64,000 nucleotides of DNA from Acetobacter estunensis (GCF_019083805.1 NZ_JAHRDV010000004.1:1-64000); one strand, 5' to 3'. Positions 1 to 9,399 are shown, counted from the first letter of the stretch. Numbers and translations: made by a program. The notes: a model not told the origin generated them from the letters alone.

Positions 1-284
1 GCAAGGCCGCCGAAAAGGCGCTCGAGCGTGCGGGCATCACGGCCAACAAGAACGCCGTGCCGTTCGATCCCGAAAAACCCGCCATCACCTCGGGCATCCG
101 TCTGGGCAGCCCCGCCGCCACCGCGCGCGGCTTCCGTGAGGCGGAGTTCCGGCTGGTCGGCGAGATGATCGACGAGGTGCTCACAGCCCTTGCCGCCTCC
201 GGCGGTGAAGGCGATGCCACCGTCGAAAACAACGTCCACGAAAGAGTCCGGGAACTCTGTAAAAAATTCCCAATCTATAAGTAA
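1..284 (+). CDS. glyA: serine hydroxymethyltransferase, C-terminal part
   Basis: This is the 3' end of a gene whose start lies outside the window; the reading frame begins at base 3. About 93 residues are visible. The stretch [17 protein letters not shown] is the well-known C-terminal GlyA signature (T-S-G-x-R-x-G-[ST]-P-A), followed by the helix that ends in LCKKFPIY. Serine hydroxymethyltransferase is a cytosolic PLP enzyme that interconverts serine and glycine while charging tetrahydrofolate with a one-carbon unit. The PLP lysine and active-site residues lie upstream and cannot be checked here. A hairpin follows 20 bases after the stop. Confidence 0.95.
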   Translation, partial: KAAEKALERAGITANKNAVPFDPEKPAITSGIRLGSPAATARGFREAEFRLVGEMIDEVLTALAASGGEGDATVENNVHERVRELCKKFPIYK

Positions 285-303
285 GAGCCGCAAGTTCTGA
301 AAA

Positions 304-340
304 CATGACCGGATCATCCGCAAGGATGTATTCGGTCATG
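304..340 (+). terminator. hairpin after glyA
   Basis: Perfect 8-base arms CATGACCG and CGGTCATG enclose an inner stem ATCC-GCAA-GGAT with a tetraloop. It sits 20 bases after the glyA stop and is followed by a pyrimidine-rich stretch (CTCCTCTTTAT) without a strict T-run. It is probably the glyA terminator. Confidence 0.6.
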
Positions 341-375
341 CTCCTCTTTATCAGAACCTGACTGGCACGCTTAAC

Positions 376-858
376 TTAGACAATGTCCCGCCGGACCACA
401 GGTCGCACGCGTGGCTTACGCATTTTCACCACCAGCGTATCCAGTGCCGAGAGAAACCGCGACCGATCGGCTTTCCCGAAACCGGCTCCGCCCGGCGTCA
501 TCACCCCCGCCGAGCGCAGATCCGTCATCAGGTTACGCATCGCCAGCGCCATGCCGATGGCGTCCTGATCCAGCAGGCGACCCTTCGGTTCGATCACGAC
601 CGCGCCTTTTTCCACACACCGTGCCGCCAGCGGAATATCGGCTGTCACCACAACGTCGCGTGCTGCTGCCCGCTCGGCAATCCAATCATCCGCCACGTCC
701 GGCCCCGCATCCACCACCACGCGCTCGACCAGCGGGGCTTCCGGCACGGCAATCATGCGGTTGGAGACGACAAAAACATGCAGGCCGTAGCGACCGGCCA
801 CACGGTACACCTCGTCTTTCACGGGACAGGCATCGGCATCGACAAATATACGGGTCAT
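376..858 (-). CDS. YaiI/YqxD family (DUF188) protein
   Basis: A 160-residue cytosolic protein. The N-terminus MTRIFVDADACPVKDE and the central stretch VVVDAGPDVADDWI, with the later TADIPLAARC, are hallmark motifs of the DUF188 (YaiI/YqxD) family. The acidic residues (DADAC, DVADDWI, TADIPLA) are arranged as in PIN-like nuclease folds, but no biochemical role is established for the family. I chose the ATG at 858 because family members begin directly with M-x-I-[FY]-V-D-A-D; the frame stays open 78 bases upstream but that part has no family likeness. It is divergent from mutL with about 76 bases between the two starts. Confidence 0.9.
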   Translation of the reverse strand: MTRIFVDADACPVKDEVYRVAGRYGLHVFVVSNRMIAVPEAPLVERVVVDAGPDVADDWIAERAAARDVVVTADIPLAARCVEKGAVVIEPKGRLLDQDAIGMALAMRNLMTDLRSAGVMTPGGAGFGKADRSRFLSALDTLVVKMRKPRVRPVVRRDIV

Positions 859-934
859 AAGCCTAACCTGCCGCACATACCGGCGCCTCGCAAACCTCTC
901 CTGCTCTCCAACCCGACCTGCTACAACGCCTCCC

Positions 935-2758
935 ATGTCCGAGCCTCAGCCCACCCTGCGCCGCCTGTCTGACGCCGTCATCAACCGGATCGCCGCCGGT
1001 GAGGTGATTGAACGGCCCGCCGCCGCCCTCAAGGAACTGGTCGAAAACGCGCTCGATGCCCGCGCCACCCGCATCCGCGTGGCCATCGTGAATGGGGGCG
1101 CGGATCGGATTGCCGTCACGGATGACGGGATCGGCATGACGCCCGAGGAACTGGAACTGGCCGTCCAGCGTCACTGCACTTCCAAGCTGTCGGACGAAAC
1201 GCTAGTGCGTATCAGCACTCTCGGCTTCCGAGGCGAAGCGCTGCCCTCCGTAGGAGCCGCCGCGCGGCTGACCATCACCTCCCGCAAGCGAGAGAGCGAC
1301 TGCGCGTGGCGGATTCACGTCGCAGGCGGTGCGATCTCCCCACCCGAACCCGCAGCGGGCGAACCCGGCACCAGCATCTTGGTGGAGGACATGTTCTTCG
1401 CCACACCGGCACGCCGAAAGTTTCTCAAGAGCGCCCGCGTGGAAGGCTCACATGCCGAAGCGGCGGTGCGGCGATTAGCGCTCACAGCTCCACAGGTGGC
1501 GTTTTTCATGGAGGTGGATGGGCGCACCATTCTCGACCGTCCAGCGGAAACGTTGGAAGCCCGCGCTGCCGCCCTTCTCGGAATCGAGGATGCGGACGGT
1601 CTGCTGGCGCTCGACGGCACGCGCGGCGACATGCGCCTGACCGGCTTTGCCTGCAGCCCTTCGGTGCACCGGCCCACCACCGCAGGCCAGTTCATGCTGG
1701 TCAACGGACGCGCCGTGGTCGATCCACTGCTGCGCACCGCGTTGCGCGTGGCCTATCGCCGGGTGATCGAAGGGGGACGACATCCGGTGGCCGTTCTCAA
1801 TCTGAGCATGCCCTATGAGCAGGTGGACGTGAATGTGCACCCTGCCAAAACCGAACTGCGCTTCGCAGACGAAGCAGGAGTGCGCTCGCTCGTCATCGGC
1901 ACCATCACCCGCGCTCTCGGTCTGGGGGCCGGCACGGCAGGTGTGCGGCCGTCCTTCGCTCCACCCCGTACGGCGCGAATCGTCTACCCACCGGAAGCAC
2001 CTCGCACACAGGACGGCTTCGCTGAGCCTTTGCTCGCCCTGCGCAGTCAGCCCGCAGCCCGCACGTTCACGGCCTCTACGCCACCTTCCGAGACAGGTGC
2101 ACAGAGCGCGCTCGACGCTCCTCTCATGGCCACCCCCGAGCCTGCCAAGGATGAAGGAGATCATCCTCTTGGTGCCGCTCTGGCGCAAGTGCTCGATACC
2201 TACATTGTCGCTGTGGCGGCCGATGAGACCATGATTCTCGTGGATCAGCACGCCGCCCACGAACGTCTCACCCACGAACGCCTGCGCGAGCAGTTCCTCT
2301 GCGGCACCATCCAGTCCCAGCGTCTGCTAGTGCCCGATGTAGTGGAACTCTCGCGCAGTCAGGCAGACCTTCTCGTGTCCCGCGCCGGCGCACTCACGCG
2401 CCTTGGAATCGACGTGGAGGCCTTCGGCCCCGGAGCCGTGCTTGTCCGCTCACTGCCCGCTTTGCTCGGAAATACCTCGGCCATCGATCTGCTTCGCGAT
2501 CTGGCGGAAGAACTGGATGCGGACGAACTGGCCGAGATCGACGAGACACCGACACTGGACGCCCGGCTGGACGCCGTGATCGCCCGCATGGCGTGCCATG
2601 GCAGCATCCGCGCGGGCCGCAAGCTGACCGTTCCCGAGATGAACGCGCTCCTGCGGCAGATGGAAGCCACACCCCGCGCCGGTACCTGCTCGCACGGGCG
2701 CCCGACATGGGTGCGGCTCACGCGCAACGATCTGGAGTTGCTGTTCCGCCGACGCTAA
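935..2758 (+). CDS. mutL: DNA mismatch repair endonuclease MutL
   Basis: 607 residues, usual length. MutL links mismatch recognition by MutS to strand removal. The N-terminal GHKL ATPase motifs are clear: ELVENALDA (around residue 36), DDGIGM (around 65) and LGFRGEALPS (around 95), then the transducer domain. A variable linker of roughly residues 330-410 precedes the dimerisation domain. That domain carries DQHAAHERLTHE starting at D437, which fits the DQHA(X)2E(X)4E nicking-endonuclease motif, and it is backed by ACHGSIRAG (around 553) and CSHGRP (around 585) metal-site motifs. It should therefore be a nicking MutL, unlike E. coli MutL, which lacks this motif. It is transcribed divergently from the DUF188 gene and its stop lies 3 bases from the stop of the next, convergent gene. 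Confidence 0.97.
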   Translation: MSEPQPTLRRLSDAVINRIAAGEVIERPAAALKELVENALDARATRIRVAIVNGGADRIAVTDDGIGMTPEELELAVQRHCTSKLSDETLVRISTLGFRGEALPSVGAAARLTITSRKRESDCAWRIHVAGGAISPPEPAAGEPGTSILVEDMFFATPARRKFLKSARVEGSHAEAAVRRLALTAPQVAFFMEVDGRTILDRPAETLEARAAALLGIEDADGLLALDGTRGDMRLTGFACSPSVHRPTTAGQFMLVNGRAVVDPLLRTALRVAYRRVIEGGRHPVAVLNLSMPYEQVDVNVHPAKTELRFADEAGVRSLVIGTITRALGLGAGTAGVRPSFAPPRTARIVYPPEAPRTQDGFAEPLLALRSQPAARTFTASTPPSETGAQSALDAPLMATPEPAKDEGDHPLGAALAQVLDTYIVAVAADETMILVDQHAAHERLTHERLREQFLCGTIQSQRLLVPDVVELSRSQADLLVSRAGALTRLGIDVEAFGPGAVLVRSLPALLGNTSAIDLLRDLAEELDADELAEIDETPTLDARLDAVIARMACHGSIRAGRKLTVPEMNALLRQMEATPRAGTCSHGRPTWVRLTRNDLELLFRRR

Positions 2759-2761
2759 GCC

Positions 2762-3040
2762 TCAGAGAGAGGAGCACCACTGTGTGGGCAGATTACGTCG
2801 CACAGCCGCACGCGCTTGAAGCTCAAGATCCAGCACGAATTTGAGCACTGTGGCGGACAGACGGATCATGTCCTCGGTCGTCTGATCCTCTTCCGCCAAA
2901 TTGGCCGCGCATTGGCGCGCCCACGCCAGAATCACCGGATCGGTGGACGCAAACCGTGCGACCGAACGGCGCAACGCAGCCAGTTCGTCCGTGTGCGGCT
3001 GACGCACGTCATGATCGGGGTGGTGGTCCTGAAACTCCAT
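2762..3040 (-). CDS. small conserved-looking hypothetical protein
   Basis: 92 residues, acidic N-terminal half (EFQDHHPDHDVRQPHTDE) followed by two likely amphipathic helices (ELAALRRSVARF; TTEDMIRLSATVLKFVLDLE). There are no membrane segments, no signal peptide and no motif I recognise. The codon use resembles the neighbouring genes, and an AAGGA lies 12 bases before the ATG. It runs convergently with mutL and ends 3 bases beyond the mutL stop. The opposite-strand frame over the same bases looks less protein-like. Confidence 0.6.
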   Translation of the reverse strand: MEFQDHHPDHDVRQPHTDELAALRRSVARFASTDPVILAWARQCAANLAEEDQTTEDMIRLSATVLKFVLDLELQARAAVRRNLPTQWCSSL

Positions 3041-3420
3041 GAAGCGGGAAAGTCCTTGCAGAATCGCGTCTCGAACAAGCGCAAGGATTGCCGAGAAGGC
3101 TTATCATGGTGTTAAGAGCCGAGAATTGCCTTTCTTAACAATTATTATTCTTTCGAAATACTCTTCGACGCAACGGACAGTCTAATCAGCAATTTCGTAT
3201 CGTCGCACAAATCCACAAGGGCGAACGCTTCCAAAATCCTGATCCTGATATGAGTCTTTGAAAAATTATCGCAAAGCTGGATATAGCATCAACAAACCAT
3301 AACGGAGTAAGCGATGTCATCCGATCCAGATTGAACCAGAAGCCAGACGTGCAAACCACTCATCTCAACAAATCGCATTCACGCACTTTTTTTCATAGGA
3401 CGATTGGCACACAACGTAAA

Positions 3421-4611
3421 ATGTCGCGCATAATAGAAAAATTCCTGTTTCGTCCTCTACAGAATCTGGCAAACAAGAGTTATTTAGGGCTCGCCCTCAT
3501 CATTCTTGGCGGGTGCATCGTCAGTCTGGTGATCTCCGCGTTGCTCGCCTTGCCTTGGGGCGGTCTGACTTCGGCATCGTGCCGATGGGATTGTGTCTGG
3601 TACGATGACATCGTCAAAGACGGATATCCTAAACTACCCCATTTTTCGGATAGGCAGCATCTGGGACGATGGGTAGGACATGCGGGACTTGCAAGCTGGG
3701 CTTTTTTCCCACTTTTTCCATTACTTGCTTCTCTCGTCACGCATATTACTACGCTGAGTACGCACGCTTCCGAATTGGCGGTCAATTTTTCCCTGTGGCC
3801 TGTGCTTATTCTGCTTTGCTACAAAGACATATCACTCCGCGGTCTCCACGTAGATCGACTTCTATTCGCACTTTTCTTTCTGCTTTATCCGTTCAATATC
3901 TGGTATTCGGCGCAGTATTCCGAGGCCATCTATGGCACTCTTCTTATGGCGGCCATTACAGCTCTGCGTAGCCAGAACGTTAATCTGGCTGCTTTTGTCT
4001 GCTTTCTTCTAGCGCTTTCCCGGCCAACCGGTTTTTTGATGGCCATGTGTCTCGCTATCTGGTGGTTCTTAAAAAATCGTTCCTCAAACAACATGCCCGC
4101 ATCCGCTCCACGCCCATTCTTCCACCTTGCCGCCAACCCGCGCTTATCGGACAGCCTGCTGCTCATTGCTGCGGGAGGAGCCGGACTGTCGTGCTTTGTT
4201 CTGTATCTTTTCCATTTGATGGGAGATGGTTTTGCTTTTGCCCATATCCAGATCGGATGGAACAGAAGGTTCCGCTTCTTCCCTCTACATATCATTCACG
4301 CTTTAGGACATAAGCATCAGTTCCAGTACGGCATCTATGCCCTCCTTGCTTTTCCGCTCTTGTGGAAAATGTGGGCCAGAAAATGGTTTCTCAACGCTGC
4401 TCTTGTAAGCGCGACAGCAATTCTGGCCTGCTCATCAGGAGCGCAGTCCATTGAACGCTTTGTCTTCGGAAACCCACTCACCATAGAGTTTCTGGCGTGC
4501 GCTACGCTTGGACGTTCACGACGCTTTATCATGACGACACTGGCCATCATGGCCTGTCTGCATGTTCTGGCGTCCATTCTGTGGTTTAAGGAAAGTCGCT
4601 GGTTAGTCTGA
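3421..4611 (+). CDS. PIG-V-like integral membrane glycosyltransferase
   Basis: About 396 residues with many hydrophobic segments (first at LGLALIILGGCIVSLVI). The sequence CRWDCVWYDDIVKDGYP, directly after the first membrane segment, matches the W-D-x-x-W-Y-x-x-I-x-x-x-G-Y luminal motif of PIG-V/GT-C mannosyltransferase-like proteins. FFPLFPLL and YSEAIYGTLLM also fit that family. These enzymes move a sugar from a polyprenyl phosphate donor across the membrane; donor and acceptor here are unknown. The gene is visibly AT-richer than mutL and dinG, which suggests transfer. The start is uncertain: the ATG at 3421 has no clear ribosome site, and the frame is open back to a TTG at 3331. A well-placed GGAG precedes an ATG at 3314 that opens only a six-codon frame. 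Confidence 0.7.
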   Translation: MSRIIEKFLFRPLQNLANKSYLGLALIILGGCIVSLVISALLALPWGGLTSASCRWDCVWYDDIVKDGYPKLPHFSDRQHLGRWVGHAGLASWAFFPLFPLLASLVTHITTLSTHASELAVNFSLWPVLILLCYKDISLRGLHVDRLLFALFFLLYPFNIWYSAQYSEAIYGTLLMAAITALRSQNVNLAAFVCFLLALSRPTGFLMAMCLAIWWFLKNRSSNNMPASAPRPFFHLAANPRLSDSLLLIAAGGAGLSCFVLYLFHLMGDGFAFAHIQIGWNRRFRFFPLHIIHALGHKHQFQYGIYALLAFPLLWKMWARKWFLNAALVSATAILACSSGAQSIERFVFGNPLTIEFLACATLGRSRRFIMTTLAIMACLHVLASILWFKESRWLV

Positions 4612-4619
4612 ACACCTAA

Positions 4620-7592
4620 TTATTGCTCTACTCCCGTTCCAAAAAACGTCTTTATCTCCCGCACGGTGTCCGCAAGCCCCATCCGGTAGGGGATCACGCC
4701 CGAGGGAAACGCTCCCAGCAACCGCGAGGGCGTACGCCGGTCCAGCAGCACGAACACACCCCGATCGTCCCGCGCGCGGATCAGTCGTCCGAAGGCTTGT
4801 CGCAGTTTCAGGCGGGCAATGCGGTCATCATAGACGCGCGGCTCTCCATCCGAGAGATAGCGCCGCCGTTCCCTGTGCAGGATGTCGGGGCGCGGCCATG
4901 GCACCCGCTCGAACGCCACCAACCGCAACGCATGTCCCGGCACATCCACGCCGTCGCGCATGGCGTCGGTGCCGAGTAGGCAGGAATCCGTCTCGGTCCG
5001 GAAAACATCCACCAAGGTGGTGTTGTCCATCGCGTCCACATGCTGCGCATAGAGCGGCAGCCCCGCCTGTTCCAGCGGTCCGGCAATCCGCCTCTGCACA
5101 CCGCGCAGCCGTTCGATGGCCGTGAACAGTCCCAGCCCACCTCCCCCGGATGCCAGGAACAACGCCCGAAAGGCCGCTGCCAGCGCGTCGATATTGTCAT
5201 GCGCCACATCGTTGACGAGGAACACACGCGTCTGGCTGGCATAATCGAACGGGCTTGCCAGTGCGGCACGCAGGGCCGGGACCGGCAGGTGGCTTGCTCC
5301 CACACGCGCTTCAGCGGCCTCCCACACCCGCTCGGTCTCACCCGGCAGCGGCAGGCCGGTCTCGTCGCGCAGGGTCGCGGATGTGATGAGCAACCCATGC
5401 GCCGGCGCCGCCAGCGTGGCGGCGAACGGCACAGTCGGGTCCAGCCAGTGCTGGTGTAGCCCGACATCCATTTCGCCACGCCGCTGCCCCTCGCGCGCCT
5501 CCATGCGGATGAAGCGGATGAACTGGGGCGTAATCCCCTCGTCCTCCGGCACGCAGACGGTCGAAAGCATGGACACCCATCCGTCCAGCGGTGTGAGCGC
5601 CCGACGCCGAAGCGAGCGGACCATCGCCTCGATTCGTCCGCGTGTGGTGGCGTCGAGCGTTTCCGCGTCTTCGTCCAGCCGTTCTTCCAGACGCCGCAGC
5701 AGAGTGCGCAAAGGTTCGGCGATACGCCCCAGCGCCCGCACAAGCCCCGCCGCCGCATCGTCCAGCCCGGGCAGAAGCGGATGAAGGTCACATTCCGCGC
5801 CATTACGACGGCGCGGATCGTTGCCCGCGCGCGCCAGCACCTGATCGCGCAACAGGGCGAGAAACGTCTCGGCCGGATTGTCCATCACCGGCTCGGGAGC
5901 CAGTTCCGGCATGGGCAGCAAGGCGGGCATGAGATCCAGAGCTTCGGCAGGCGGCTCATCGGGAGGCTCGCTCCCCTGGTCGGGCTTCAGGCGTGCGGAC
6001 CAACCGGGAGCGGGAAGCGCCTTGGCGGCCAGAAGAGCGGCTTCCAGCGGCGTTTCCAGACGCGGATTGGTGGCCACCAGATCGTCCAGCCGCCGCTTCA
6101 GCCCCCGCGCACGGGAGCGACTGCCTTCGGCTCCCAGCAGCCAGCGCCGCAATTCCGCAGCTTCCAGCCCCGAGAACTCCAGCGCGAACGCCCCATCGGC
6201 CGCGTCCGCAACATGGTGCCCCTCATCGAACACATAGCGCGTGGGCACACCATCCTCTTCCGGTACACGGGCTTCGGATGACGTCGCGTCGGGCGCATCG
6301 CCCTGCTCCGATGCGTTTACCCCCTCGGATTGCGCCCAGGCGGCCTGCGCCATGACCAGCGCATGATTGGCGATCACCAGATCCGCGTCCCGCGCCCGTC
6401 GGATGGAATGTTCCACGAAACAGCGCTGATAATGTGGACAGGCTCCATGAATGCATTCGCCGCGTCGGTCGGCCACGGCGGCCAGCACACCACGACCGAA
6501 AATCTCTCCGAACCAGCCCGGAAGATCGCCGCCGGAAAGATCCCCCTCCGCCGTCGCACGCCCCCATCGTGCCAGCATGGACAGTGCGATCACCGCTCCT
6601 TCACCCCGGCTGGGTGCGATGTTCACCGCCTCTTCCATATTGAGCAGGCAAAGATAGTTCTCGCGGCCCTTGCGAACGACTACATGCTGCCGCCGCACTG
6701 CCGGATCGGGGTGCAGTCGCGCCGTTTCCGCCTCGATCTGGCGTTGCAGATGGCGGGTATAGGTGCTGATCCAGACCGCGCCGCCATTGCGCTCGGCCCA
6801 CACGCTGGCCGGAGCGACATAGCCCAGCGTCTTGCCTGTCCCCGTCCCGGCCTCCGCCAACACGACACGCGGCATACCGATCGCCTCACGCGGGGCGAAA
6901 GCATTGGTCGCGACATCCGCGAAATCGGCCTGCCCCACGCGGATCTCGGCCTGTGAGCCGAGCATCTCGCTCAGACGGCTTCGTGCCTCGGCCGGGGTGA
7001 CGGGCATGGACCCCGGCGGCGGCCGTTGCGCCGTTTCTTCCCATTTCGGCAGTTCATACCAGATACGCAGCGCATTCGCGGGCTGGAGCGCATCACGAGA
7101 AAGAGGGCCGTCCACACCCACACTCTCCAGAACGACAGGTGCCCATATCCACCCAGCCTGCCCCAACCTCACGACCAGCGCCTGCACGATCTCGCGCGCC
7201 GGTCCCTGCGCAATCTGCCGCAAATCGGCCAGCAAACGTACGAGCAGACGCGGCAGAACTTCCGCGCCCACCGGCCCCTGCTCCGCTTCTTCCAGTTCAA
7301 GCGCAAGCGCCAGGCCACGTGGCGTCGGCGCGACGGAGCGCACCGGATGCACAAAGGCGAAAAGTTCCAGAAGGTCAAACCACGAGGAAGGCTGTCCCGG
7401 CGGGGCAATGCCCAGCATCCGTGCCGTTGCAGGAGCATGCACCACAAGTGGTGGCGAGAGGCGCTCAAGACGCCGCACGGCCGCCGGACGATCAAGCGTC
7501 AGCACCTCTCCGTCCTCCGTAAGGATGGAGACGGAGCCGTGACCGGCTACAAGCGCCGGGGCATCATGAGGGGAGAGAGGAGCGGACGACAT
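4620..7592 (-). CDS. DinG/XPD-type ATP-dependent DNA helicase
   Basis: About 990 residues. Superfamily 2 helicase of the XPD/DinG group. Walker A is EAGTGTGKT (around residue 250), Walker B is the DEGH box in VFDEGHHV (around 455), and motif VI is QAFGRLIRARDD (around 930). Cysteines in YLCLLN (around 314) and CIHGACPHYQRC (around 377-390) make the four-cysteine iron-sulfur cluster expected between motifs Ia and II. The first 230 residues carry none of the helicase motifs, so the protein is longer than E. coli DinG (716 residues). 5'-3' unwinding is the family activity. The ATG at 7592 is preferred; a TTG 36 bases upstream has a somewhat better-spaced GAG. Confidence 0.88.
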   Translation of the reverse strand: MSSAPLSPHDAPALVAGHGSVSILTEDGEVLTLDRPAAVRRLERLSPPLVVHAPATARMLGIAPPGQPSSWFDLLELFAFVHPVRSVAPTPRGLALALELEEAEQGPVGAEVLPRLLVRLLADLRQIAQGPAREIVQALVVRLGQAGWIWAPVVLESVGVDGPLSRDALQPANALRIWYELPKWEETAQRPPPGSMPVTPAEARSRLSEMLGSQAEIRVGQADFADVATNAFAPREAIGMPRVVLAEAGTGTGKTLGYVAPASVWAERNGGAVWISTYTRHLQRQIEAETARLHPDPAVRRQHVVVRKGRENYLCLLNMEEAVNIAPSRGEGAVIALSMLARWGRATAEGDLSGGDLPGWFGEIFGRGVLAAVADRRGECIHGACPHYQRCFVEHSIRRARDADLVIANHALVMAQAAWAQSEGVNASEQGDAPDATSSEARVPEEDGVPTRYVFDEGHHVADAADGAFALEFSGLEAAELRRWLLGAEGSRSRARGLKRRLDDLVATNPRLETPLEAALLAAKALPAPGWSARLKPDQGSEPPDEPPAEALDLMPALLPMPELAPEPVMDNPAETFLALLRDQVLARAGNDPRRRNGAECDLHPLLPGLDDAAAGLVRALGRIAEPLRTLLRRLEERLDEDAETLDATTRGRIEAMVRSLRRRALTPLDGWVSMLSTVCVPEDEGITPQFIRFIRMEAREGQRRGEMDVGLHQHWLDPTVPFAATLAAPAHGLLITSATLRDETGLPLPGETERVWEAAEARVGASHLPVPALRAALASPFDYASQTRVFLVNDVAHDNIDALAAAFRALFLASGGGGLGLFTAIERLRGVQRRIAGPLEQAGLPLYAQHVDAMDNTTLVDVFRTETDSCLLGTDAMRDGVDVPGHALRLVAFERVPWPRPDILHRERRRYLSDGEPRVYDDRIARLKLRQAFGRLIRARDDRGVFVLLDRRTPSRLLGAFPSGVIPYRMGLADTVREIKTFFGTGVEQ

Positions 7593-7662
7593 TCCCGTGG
7601 AATGTAGTGGAAGATCGTCCGTTCGCAATCGTTCTCATGGAGGAAGGTGCCCCGCAGCGCGA

Positions 7663-8145
7663 TCAAACGCCGCCATATATCGTCTTGCCGCCATCGTCCG
7701 TGAGATAGGAAATGACAGTCGTGGTACCAGCCGACGTGCTGACCACAGGCTTTTCGCCGTCCTGATAGCGGGCTGTAGGGAGAGCAACCGCAAAACCACC
7801 CGAAGAGGGCTGATGCAGGATCAGGGTCAGCCTGCTGAGCGTGCCGGCCGTCCCGCCGCTAAGTGAGAGAGTCAACGCCGCGTTAGGTGTCACGTCATAA
7901 GTCACATCGCCATTGCTCGCGAACGTCATGTCCAGACTCGCGCCGGGGGCCGTCACTGTCGTGACGGGCGTTGCCGTCTGAGTGGAGGAAGAACTTCCTC
8001 CCGACGAACTTCCGCCTCCACCTGATGACGTCGTGACAAGATTCCCAACCGGGCCTGCGGCGTTCTGCCGCGCGAACTCACGCGGATCGAGACCGATTTC
8101 CGGCATAGGCAAAAAGCCGTTCAGATACGCTTCACGATCTGCCAT
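7663..8145 (-). CDS. phage tail-like hypothetical protein
   Basis: 160 residues. An N-terminal segment (ADREAYLNGFLPMPEIGLDPREFARQ) is followed by a Gly/Ser-rich linker (SSGGGGSSSGGSSSS, around residues 45-60) and then a beta-rich C-terminal domain (DMTFASNGDVTYDVTP, TLSLSGGTAGTLSRLTL, TTVISYLTDDGGKTIYGG). The C-terminal pattern ending in a D-G-G-x-x-x-[YF]-G turn resembles small beta domains at the ends of phage tail-fibre or tail-associated proteins; that is from memory, not a search. A strong AGGAG lies 9 bases before the ATG. It starts 13 bases after the stop of the broken gene upstream and probably shares its transcript. Confidence 0.6.
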   Translation of the reverse strand: MADREAYLNGFLPMPEIGLDPREFARQNAAGPVGNLVTTSSGGGGSSSGGSSSSTQTATPVTTVTAPGASLDMTFASNGDVTYDVTPNAALTLSLSGGTAGTLSRLTLILHQPSSGGFAVALPTARYQDGEKPVVSTSAGTTTVISYLTDDGGKTIYGGV

Positions 8146-8158
8146 TACGCCAATCTCC

Positions 8159-8730
8159 TCAGCTGCTTTTGGTGGAAAGCGCCAGCAGATTGGCGTTGCA
8201 CCACAGCGAAACACCGTCCCCCGGATCGGATTGCGGCAACCCCTGCATCAACTGGGACAGCGCGCCATTGAGTTCGGACAGACTGAGAGAGGCAGCCCCA
8301 TTCGTCGCCGTGGCTGGCAGAAGAACACCTGAGCGCAGGCTCACAGCGCGCGTCGCCACGACATCCGCGCCCGTGTCCGCCATCCCCACCGTAGCGCCTT
8401 CGGGGAAATAGCCATCCGAGCGCAGACGAAGGACCGGCGCCGACACGGAAAGTGTCTGGCCAGCGCTCACCGTGCGCGGTGGAATGGCCCATGAAACAAG
8501 CGGTAGCTCGTCCGAACCGGTGGTGGAAAAAAGCGCTAGCCCCGTAACCAGCCCCCATCATCACTCGCCAGTCCGAAACTGTAGGAAGAGGACTGGGCAA
8601 AGGTCTGTCGCCCGTCACCTGATGGCAGAAAGGTGACTGTCTGTCGCGCATAACCGCCGCCGCTCGCCTCGACTGCCAGACCAGGCGTCGCGTTCACGAC
8701 CAGTCCGAGGTAGCCATCGAAAAAATTCAC
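8159..8730 (-). pseudogene. frameshifted phage tail-like protein gene
   Basis: Two frames join into one protein of about 190 residues if one base is added to the C-run at 8552-8556 (a G-run on the coding strand). The upstream part starts at a GTG (8730) with GGAG 8 bases before it and reads NFFDGYLGLVVNATPGL to FGLASDDGG, then hits a stop. The other frame continues without a seam as LVTGLALFSTTGSDELPLVSW and IPPRTVSAGQTL to the end at 8159. The text resembles tail-fibre-associated proteins of phages (beta-rich, a [GL]-F-[DS] motif followed by P-R-T-V-x-A-G). A homopolymer site makes either a real recent mutation or a sequencing error possible. Confidence 0.6.
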
Positions 8731-9180
8731 GCCCGTTTCTCCAAGGATGTTTCCGCAAGATGGAAGGCGTGCGGACACGGCTTCCTGCTCTGCGGACCAT
8801 GAATGTCCCCAGACAGCAGGAGAATGGAGACGTCACGGCACCTTGGATCGCCACGTCACGCGAGAGTACACCATTATGTGAGGCTCCCTTTCCATGAGCG
8901 CGGGCCTCTCCTCCCAGCACGTGGAACGGAAAAACCTCACTTTGGATAGGAGGGCCCTCATTCTTAACGATATTCTCTTTTCGGATCAGGAACATCTCTG
9001 CTTCCATCACAGCCTTGCATGACGAGAACGCCCCTCATCCAGAAGCAGGCAGCATCAAATGCAACATAACCGTAACTTGTCTTGAGCGACGCGGTGGGAT
9101 GTAGAGGCTCCACATTGCGTCGCCCGGACAAAATCTCACCAGCAGTGGCGCATCACATTGGCAGGCACATGGAGGCCACC
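8731..9180. other. gene-poor stretch upstream of the phage-like pair
   Basis: About 450 bases between the start of the broken phage-like gene and the small gene on the other strand. Open frames exist on the minus strand but they change frame repeatedly and show no recognisable protein. Nothing I can call a promoter, RNA or repeat with confidence. Confidence 0.4.
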
Positions 9181-9399
9181 ATGCTCGCATCGCGCATTAT
9201 CGAGATCGACGGCGTCTTTCTCGGCACCATGATCAAGGAACGCAGTTCCACCCAGTTTCGCTTTCATGCCATCCACGAAAGCGTTCGCGCTCTTCACGCC
9301 CGCATCATCGCCGAGCCGACCGATCTGATCCGCCAGGCGGCCGTCCTGCTTCGGCGGGCTCGCTCCACCGTCAATGCCCGGACCATGGCGCAGGCCTGA
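9181..9399 (+). CDS. small hypothetical protein
   Basis: 72 residues, basic at the C-terminus (RRARSTVNARTMAQA), with likely helices (FHAIHESVRALHARI; PTDLIRQAAVLLRRA). The start MLASRIIEIDGVFLGTMI at 9181 is chosen because GGAGG lies 7 bases before it; another ATG is 12 bases upstream. There is no signal peptide, membrane segment or motif I recognise. It stands alone, with the ABC cluster convergent to it. Confidence 0.55.
   Translation: MLASRIIEIDGVFLGTMIKERSSTQFRFHAIHESVRALHARIIAEPTDLIRQAAVLLRRARSTVNARTMAQA

Noticed and set aside
8779-9010. Possible gene upstream of the broken phage-like gene
   Set aside because: Frames shift every 30-40 codons and none has a family resemblance.
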